The notes under the pieces: model-generated
Databases searched by the model: none
Told to the model about the DNA's origin: nothing
What the model saw: the letters and a program-made list of their open reading frames with translations, nothing else
NCBI GenBank assembly: GCA_021018815.1
Contig: JAITYX010000012.1
Span: 8,233,001 to 8,297,000, forward strand
Reading direction: 5' to 3'
Source of the DNA: Talinum fruticosum
Lineage: Eukaryota > Streptophyta > Magnoliopsida > Caryophyllales > Talinaceae
Length of the DNA stretch: 64,000 nt
Shown here: positions 59,778-64,000 of the stretch, piece after piece
How the letters are laid out: every line of letters begins with the position of its first letter
Position numbering within the stretch: the first letter of the stretch is position 1
Program-made: the position numbers and the translations under genes

Positions 59778-60276
59778 TCGTTATCACCTTAACCAACTCC
59801 GTTGGTAACAATATGGAGATGCTTGCGTGCATTTTCAAGTTTGTATTGGAGTGTATTTTGGTGATACACACATTAACAAATACGAAAACATCCAAAACAT
59901 TTGAAAAATAATAATAGTTACATACCGTGGGCGAGAATGAGTGGCGGGACCGGAAACCGCAGAAAGAGTGAGTTGGGGGGTACAACCACAACCGGAAATG
60001 CAGAGAGAGTGAGTGGGGGGTTGCAATCGTTATCACCTTAACCAACTCTGTTGGTAACAAGTATGGAGATGCTTGCGTGCATTTTCAAGTTTGTATTGGA
60101 GTGTATTTTGGTGATACACACATTAACAAATACGAAAACATCCAAAACATTTGAAAAATAATAATAGTTACATACCGTGGGCGAGAATGAGTGGCAGGAC
60201 CGGAAACCGCAGAAAGAGTGAGTTGGGGGGGTACAGCCACAACCGGAAATGCAGAGAGAGTGAGTGGGGGGTTGCA
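59778..60276. repeat. Tandem duplication, unit ~249 bp, in the CACTA element
   Basis: CGTTATCACCTTAACCAACTC starts at 59779 and again at 60028; the copies are nearly identical. A third, partial unit (GTTGCAACCACGATCG onward) follows. The overlapping long frames here arise from the repeat. Confidence 0.9.
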
Positions 60277-60771
60277 ACCACGATCGAAAACCGCAGAGAG
60301 AGTGAGTGCAAAGCCAACGAAACCACTAAAATTCGAGGAGAGAAGAGCAATCGAAGAGAGAGAGAGAGTGGGACCGAAAGTGAGAGTGAGCAAAGTGAAG
60401 CGGCGCGGGTCGAGGTTTTTTTCCTTAACAACTTTTGACTTCGGTTCAATAAAAGAACCATCATCTAAGTTCTTTGACTATGTTTCAAGAAAATAACCGT
60501 AGTTAAAGGTTCAATAGACACTTTAGATGACGATTCTTTTATTGAACTATAGTCATATGTACATTAATAACCGCTTTTTTACGAAAATGCCACCGGTACA
60601 TTTTTCATGACGGTTTTTCCTTTTAACGATCGTTAAAGACCCCTCGTTAAAAGTGTTTTCTATAGTAGTGATTTCTACTTTCGAAGAAAGGAAAACCTTG
60701 CCAATTCGTGGGGAAGCATCGTCCCATTCGAGTTCCCTCTTTACGGAATGGACGGGCCGTGGTTACTACCG

Positions 60772-60788
60772 TGACGACTCCACCGGGG
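60772..60788 (+). other. Candidate primer-binding site of element C
   Basis: TGACGACTCCACCGGGG lies at the inner edge of LTR C, in the same context as 44358-44374 of element B (TATCACTTATTAAGAG follows in both). Confidence 0.6.
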
Positions 60789-61719
60789 TTTATCACTTAT
60801 TAAGAGTGTGAAAGTTTGAAAGTTTGAAAGTTTGAGCTGCGAGTTGTGAGTTTTCATAATATGTTTTACATTAGGCATCCTACATTTAGGCAACCTTGAA
60901 CATAGTTGCTTTTAATTTCGACCTTTAGGCTTCATCTTTAAGAACAATTTTGGAAGACGTTTGAACTACTAACCTAGACGAGCCCAACTACGCTTGATTG
61001 TCTAGAAGGTGGTACCTCTTCCCTCATAGCATGCTCTCTTTAGTTTACCAAGAGGCACCGAGTATTTATACTTTTTCCTGTCTTGCAGCCTCACGATGAC
61101 TAAATGCTTGGACTATCGGACACCATATATCCCGCCTAGTTTTATCCCTCTTTTGACATAGACCCTTGGTTGTATAGGTGGCACCTTGTCTCTCCATTTG
61201 CATGATTGGATGAATGTTGGTGTTTTTTTGTATTAATCTTCTATTTGTTAGCCTTTAGGTTAAGTTAGGATTGTTGATTAACCCTTGCATGGGTGCGAAT
61301 AAAACACAATAATTAATTTCTTTGGGTCACTCCATTATGTGCATTTTAGCCAAAAGTGAAAATTTTCCTTTCTCCTTAGGTCAGTCCAATAACCGCATTT
61401 CGAGTTATCCCAAAATTCATCTCAGCCGAGGCGAGCCTAGGTTTCGAGCAGCCACCGGTCGTAGGGCTTGGCCGGCGCCGATCATCGCTTGTCAATCTTA
61501 GAGAGTCTTGCTTGGGGACCCTTCTCTCTTCAGCTAGTCTGCTCTGTCTTTAAGGTTTTGACCTTTCTTTTTTAGCATTTTTCTTTTATTCCATTTTGCA
61601 TTTAGCCAAAATAAAATCATCTTAAATTAGGTTAGTCCATTTTGCATTTTAAATTTTGCATCTAGCCAAAATAAATTCATCTTAAATTAGGTGAGTCCAT
61701 TTTGCATTCTTAGTTCTTT
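60789..61719 (+). other. Leader of element C
   Basis: Non-coding. It is homologous, in opposite orientation, to 43331-44357, with shared words such as CATAGACCCTTGGTTG and TTTATCCCTCTTTTGA. Two 61-bp units are present at 61580-61715. Confidence 0.7.
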
Positions 61720-62170
61720 TTGGTCTTGCACATAAGCCCCCTCCTCCCAAAAGCTAGTGTTCCTTCACATGGTCCTAAGCGTTATCCTTTGGGTTGCAAA
61801 ATAGGGAAGTCTACTACCATTGGGTATTGCCTGAATCCGAGCGTCAAAAGGTTAGAACGCCTCAACAAGGAGTCTCGAAACCTCCGCCCTCGCTCTATAC
61901 CTCACTCTACACCTCGGTCTATGCCAGCGCGACCAACCTCGATACATACAACACCAGCTCAATCTATTTTCTATCGAAGAATAGTTCCCAAAAGAATTCC
62001 CCTCCAATGGCTAGAGAACCGTAACAAACCCCTATCATCACCTTGTTCAATGAATCATAAGCCAAGATGGAAGCCCAAATAGATGCTCGGGATAAGAAGA
62101 TAAAATCCATATCTAACACTCTTAAAGCTATCCTAAAAACACTTCAAGCTACTACATACGCTCGAGCTCT
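61720..62170 (+). pseudogene. Element C gag N-terminal part
   Basis: It reads HGPKRYPLGCKIGKSTTIGY then SVKRLERLNKES, aligned with 38422-38727 of element B. Another frame continues KMEAQIDARDKKIKSI (62068-62120), a coiled coil. Stops lie at 62030 and 62055. The gag core expected next is absent: about 300 bp of short broken sequence leads to the protease linker. Confidence 0.7.
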
Positions 62171-62519
62171 TGATTATCTCGTTGTCTAAAGGGAAGATAG
62201 AATTGCCACTTATGAAAGCGGAATTAGAAACCGCACAATAGTAAAAAAACTAGGACACAAGAAATCATGCATGAGGACATGACACCAAGCAATGTTGGAA
62301 GTTCAAGAACAAGTTCAAGAACATGTTCCCTAATGGTCAACTCCCTCTCCCTAAGGCCACTCGAAACCTAACAATAGCGAGAATCCTTTAAGCGGTACCT
62401 TAGCCATATTCTCTCGAACCTATTCTAGGTCAAGTGGGATCTATTTGTCTCTATTTAAAACATCAATGAGTCCAAATCCCTTGCTAACTCCGCCTTCTTT
62501 AGACCCGTAAGTCTATGGA
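62171..62519 (+). other. Deleted gag core region of element C
   Basis: No clear frame. A stretch near 62310-62350 (QEQVQEHVP) resembles a linker also seen near 19905 in reverse. The retrotransposon-gag domain present in B (37301-38150) is missing. Confidence 0.5.
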
Positions 62520-64000
62520 TTGTGGGTAAGCGATGAAGAAGATGATACGAAACCAAAGATGATAGTGGTGATAACTTCGGGGCACTCCACCCTTAGAAGA
62601 CGACAACTTTTGGGGGAACCGAAGACCCCGAAATCAAATTCCTTACTATATCCGGGCGATATAAAGCACCCATGGGTCTATAATAGACTCAGGATGCACT
62701 CGAAAGAACCCGAAGCTACTAAAGAAGAAGATCCAATCCTAAAACATCTTAAAAATCTTAAACTCGATATCTCTATTTGGCAATTCATATCTGTTTCCCG
62801 TAAAAGTAGGCAGCCCTTGATTGATGCACTTAGAAAAATTGAGGTCTTTCTTTGAACTACACTTGAGGGAGTAGTAGGATTGGTCAATAAAGGGAATGGA
62901 ACCATCACGTTTGACAAGAAAGATCTCCCTGAAGAAGGAATTGCACACAACAAAGCTCTTCATTTGACCGTAACTTGCATTAGCAAGTTCATCCCGCTAA
63001 CCTTAGTAGACCACGAATTTTCCATGAATGTCTATCCTTGGAGGACCACCAAAAGCTTAGGCATTAAAGAGCAACAAATCTCCAAACAAACCGTGCATCT
63101 CCGAGCTTAAGATAACTCTAAAACAACAGCTTTGGGAATAGTGACTCGCTAGTTAATGTTAGGCTAGTAGTGAAAAACATCGACTTCCAAGTCCTAGACG
63201 TTCCAGCCTACCTTTAACCTTCTTCTAGATCACCATTGGTTACACGACAAACAGGTAGTGCCATCTACACGGCTTCGTAAAGTCAAGATGAACATCAAAG
63301 GTCAAGTCCTAACCAATAATGGAGACAATATGTGTGCCACCATCACCTCTAAAGAGTCTACTGTCGAAATTGAACAAGACGCCGATAATGAGGAGCTTAT
63401 GGGTTTGAGACTGCCGCCTGCTATAGACAAGGATGAAACACCTCTCAACTTCAATCCTTATATCAACCTTAGTGCAAAGATGCTAAGGAAGAAGGGATAC
63501 TTTCTAGGCCTAGCTGAATGAAAGAGGGCATACCACCTAATCTTTCCACCCCTTGAACTTACCAACAACTATAAGTTTGGGCTATGCTATCAACATGCGA
63601 CAAAGGAATAGCCTAAGCCAAGTGGGAGGTCCAAACTAGGAATACTACACCATTCAATGTTCGTTCTATCAAACCCTTTCCTCGCACCCTAAATGTGCAA
63701 TTCCACACAAGAGTGGATCATTCGGCCAAGAGCAATATTTTTGGTCTCGTTGTTCGGACGGGAGAAGAGCCTAAAGGGGAATTTGGTTTCGGTACTATCG
63801 CAAGCCATGTCGGACCCATTGTTTAATCCGTCTAGATTCATCGGTGATAGACATGTCCTAGGGCCTCACTCTTTTCAATGTACATCCGTTTTACTTGAGG
63901 TAAGCCCATCCCCAAAACGTTAAAGGCACTTTGTGGAATTTTACTTGAGGTTTAAAGTGCTAAGCTCTAAGGGGGTAAACCGTTAATGGGGATTTTATTA
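62520..64000 (+). pseudogene. Element C gag-protease linker, protease and protease-RT linker
   Basis: The frame 62520-62855 starts VSDEEDDTKPK and ends LRKIEVFL. The next, 62880-63110, holds VNKGNGTITFDKKDLPEEG and the protease core LTLVDHEFSMNVYPWRTTK, where Tat proteases usually read VDNGSALNV. Further on are 63258-63521 (ATITSKES, LNFNPYINL, MLRKKGYF) and 63693-63923 (SLFGREKSLKG, SDPLFNPSRFIGD). All match element B in order. RT would begin beyond 64000. A stop stands at about 63108 between the protease core and the linker. Confidence 0.78.

Larger units (their letters stand above)
55345..60670 (-). mobile_element. CACTA (En/Spm-type) DNA transposon, non-autonomous
   Basis: Termini are CACTACTATAGGAAGC at 55345 and the inverted TTTCTATAGTAGTG at 60670. 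The 3-bp target duplication ATT stands at 55342-55344 and 60671-60673. Length is 5326 bp. Subterminal repeats with ACTACGG/CCGTAGT and TATGACGA words occupy about 55350-55720 and 60430-60650. The gene remnants are on the reverse strand: a Transposase_24-like part and a Ulp1-like protease part. The main TNP2 transposase was not found, so movement would need help from elsewhere. Confidence 0.92.
49382..60771 (+). repeat. 5' LTR of element C with three nested insertions
   Basis: LTR pieces are 49382-49938, 51470-51849, 54470-55344 and 60671-60771. The first matches 19984-20400 (GGATTCGGATCACGATCG, GGCCGGTCC, GGCGCCGCG words). TATAAATA is at 51503-51510. The last piece adjoins the PBS. The left border is approximate: TGTAGGCC at 49282 may be the true start. 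Confidence 0.75.
49282..64000 (+). mobile_element. Element C: Tat-type gypsy element, same family as B, runs past window end
   Basis: A forward 5' LTR opened by three insertions reaches a PBS at 60772, followed by leader, gag start and protease region colinear with element B. The gag core is missing. Without the insertions the LTR is about 1.9 kb, agreeing with the sum estimated from the B copies. The outer LTR border lies between 49282 and 49382. Confidence 0.75.

Noticed and set aside
60151..60496. Forward and reverse frames of 95-102 codons
   Set aside because: Produced by the 249-bp tandem repeat and GAGAGA runs near the CACTA end.
1..64000. tRNA, rRNA, CRISPR arrays or bacterial-type operons
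   Set aside because: No tRNA cloverleaf, rRNA-like sequence or regularly spaced repeat array was seen; the sequence is plant repeat DNA.

Overview
The window is a plant nuclear repeat region, most likely from an angiosperm with a large genome. Nothing in it looks like an intact host gene. It is a stack of nested LTR retrotransposons with one CACTA DNA transposon and one short island of host-gene fragments. Typical plant signatures recur: TATAAATA promoters in LTRs, initiator-Met primer sites, long Tat/Retand-type Ty3/gypsy elements, SIRE-type Ty1/copia elements and CACTA ends. All coding regions are broken by stops, frameshifts, deletions or insertions. I saw no rRNA, tRNA or CRISPR array.

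Layout. 1-10273: a Ty1/copia element of SIRE type. It has a partial 5' LTR, PBS, broken gag, a solo LTR of its own family inserted between gag and protease, protease and pre-integrase remnants, a deletion that removed integrase and most of reverse transcriptase, RNase H, a further ORF behind an internal TATA box, PPT and 3' LTR. 10274-15887: a reverse-strand Ty3/gypsy gag-protease and 5' LTR. The copia element cut this gypsy element in its protease, and a Tekay/Del-like solo LTR (11419-14393) sits in its gag. 15888-19200: a second, reverse copy of the copia extra ORF, then old AT-rich sequence with CACTA-like motifs. 19200-22295: fragments of one gypsy LTR family, including two LTRs facing each other as a large imperfect palindrome.

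20941-45290 (reverse strand) reads best as one very long Tat/Retand-type gypsy element, called B. From right to left it holds a truncated 5' LTR, PBS, a duplicated leader plus gag start with a 61-bp tandem repeat, gag, protease, RT, RNase H, integrase, then two genes on the opposite strand (plant-mobile-domain-like and DUF7745-like, each with its own TATA box), PPT and 3' LTR. Later insertions into it are a copia solo LTR (33501-35080) and two Tekay-like solo LTRs (26126-29057, 39219-42138).

45290-49280 is the only non-retroelement stretch. It has a duplicated promoter/5'UTR-like block and pieces of host genes, clearest a C-terminal piece of a metal-tolerance (cation diffusion facilitator) protein. 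From about 49282 or 49382 to 60771 lies the 5' LTR of a second element of the B family (C, forward). It is opened by a copia solo LTR, a Tekay-like solo LTR and a 5.3-kb CACTA element carrying a dead Ulp1-like protease gene. The leader, gag and protease region of C run to the window end.

The best evidence here is structural. Seven of the eight insertions have matching target-site duplications at both ends, and in three places removing the insertion restores the interrupted reading frame. The main points of biological interest are the antisense gene pair in element B, the internal-promoter ORF of the copia element, the palindromic LTR pair, and the leader minisatellite whose copy number differs between family members.
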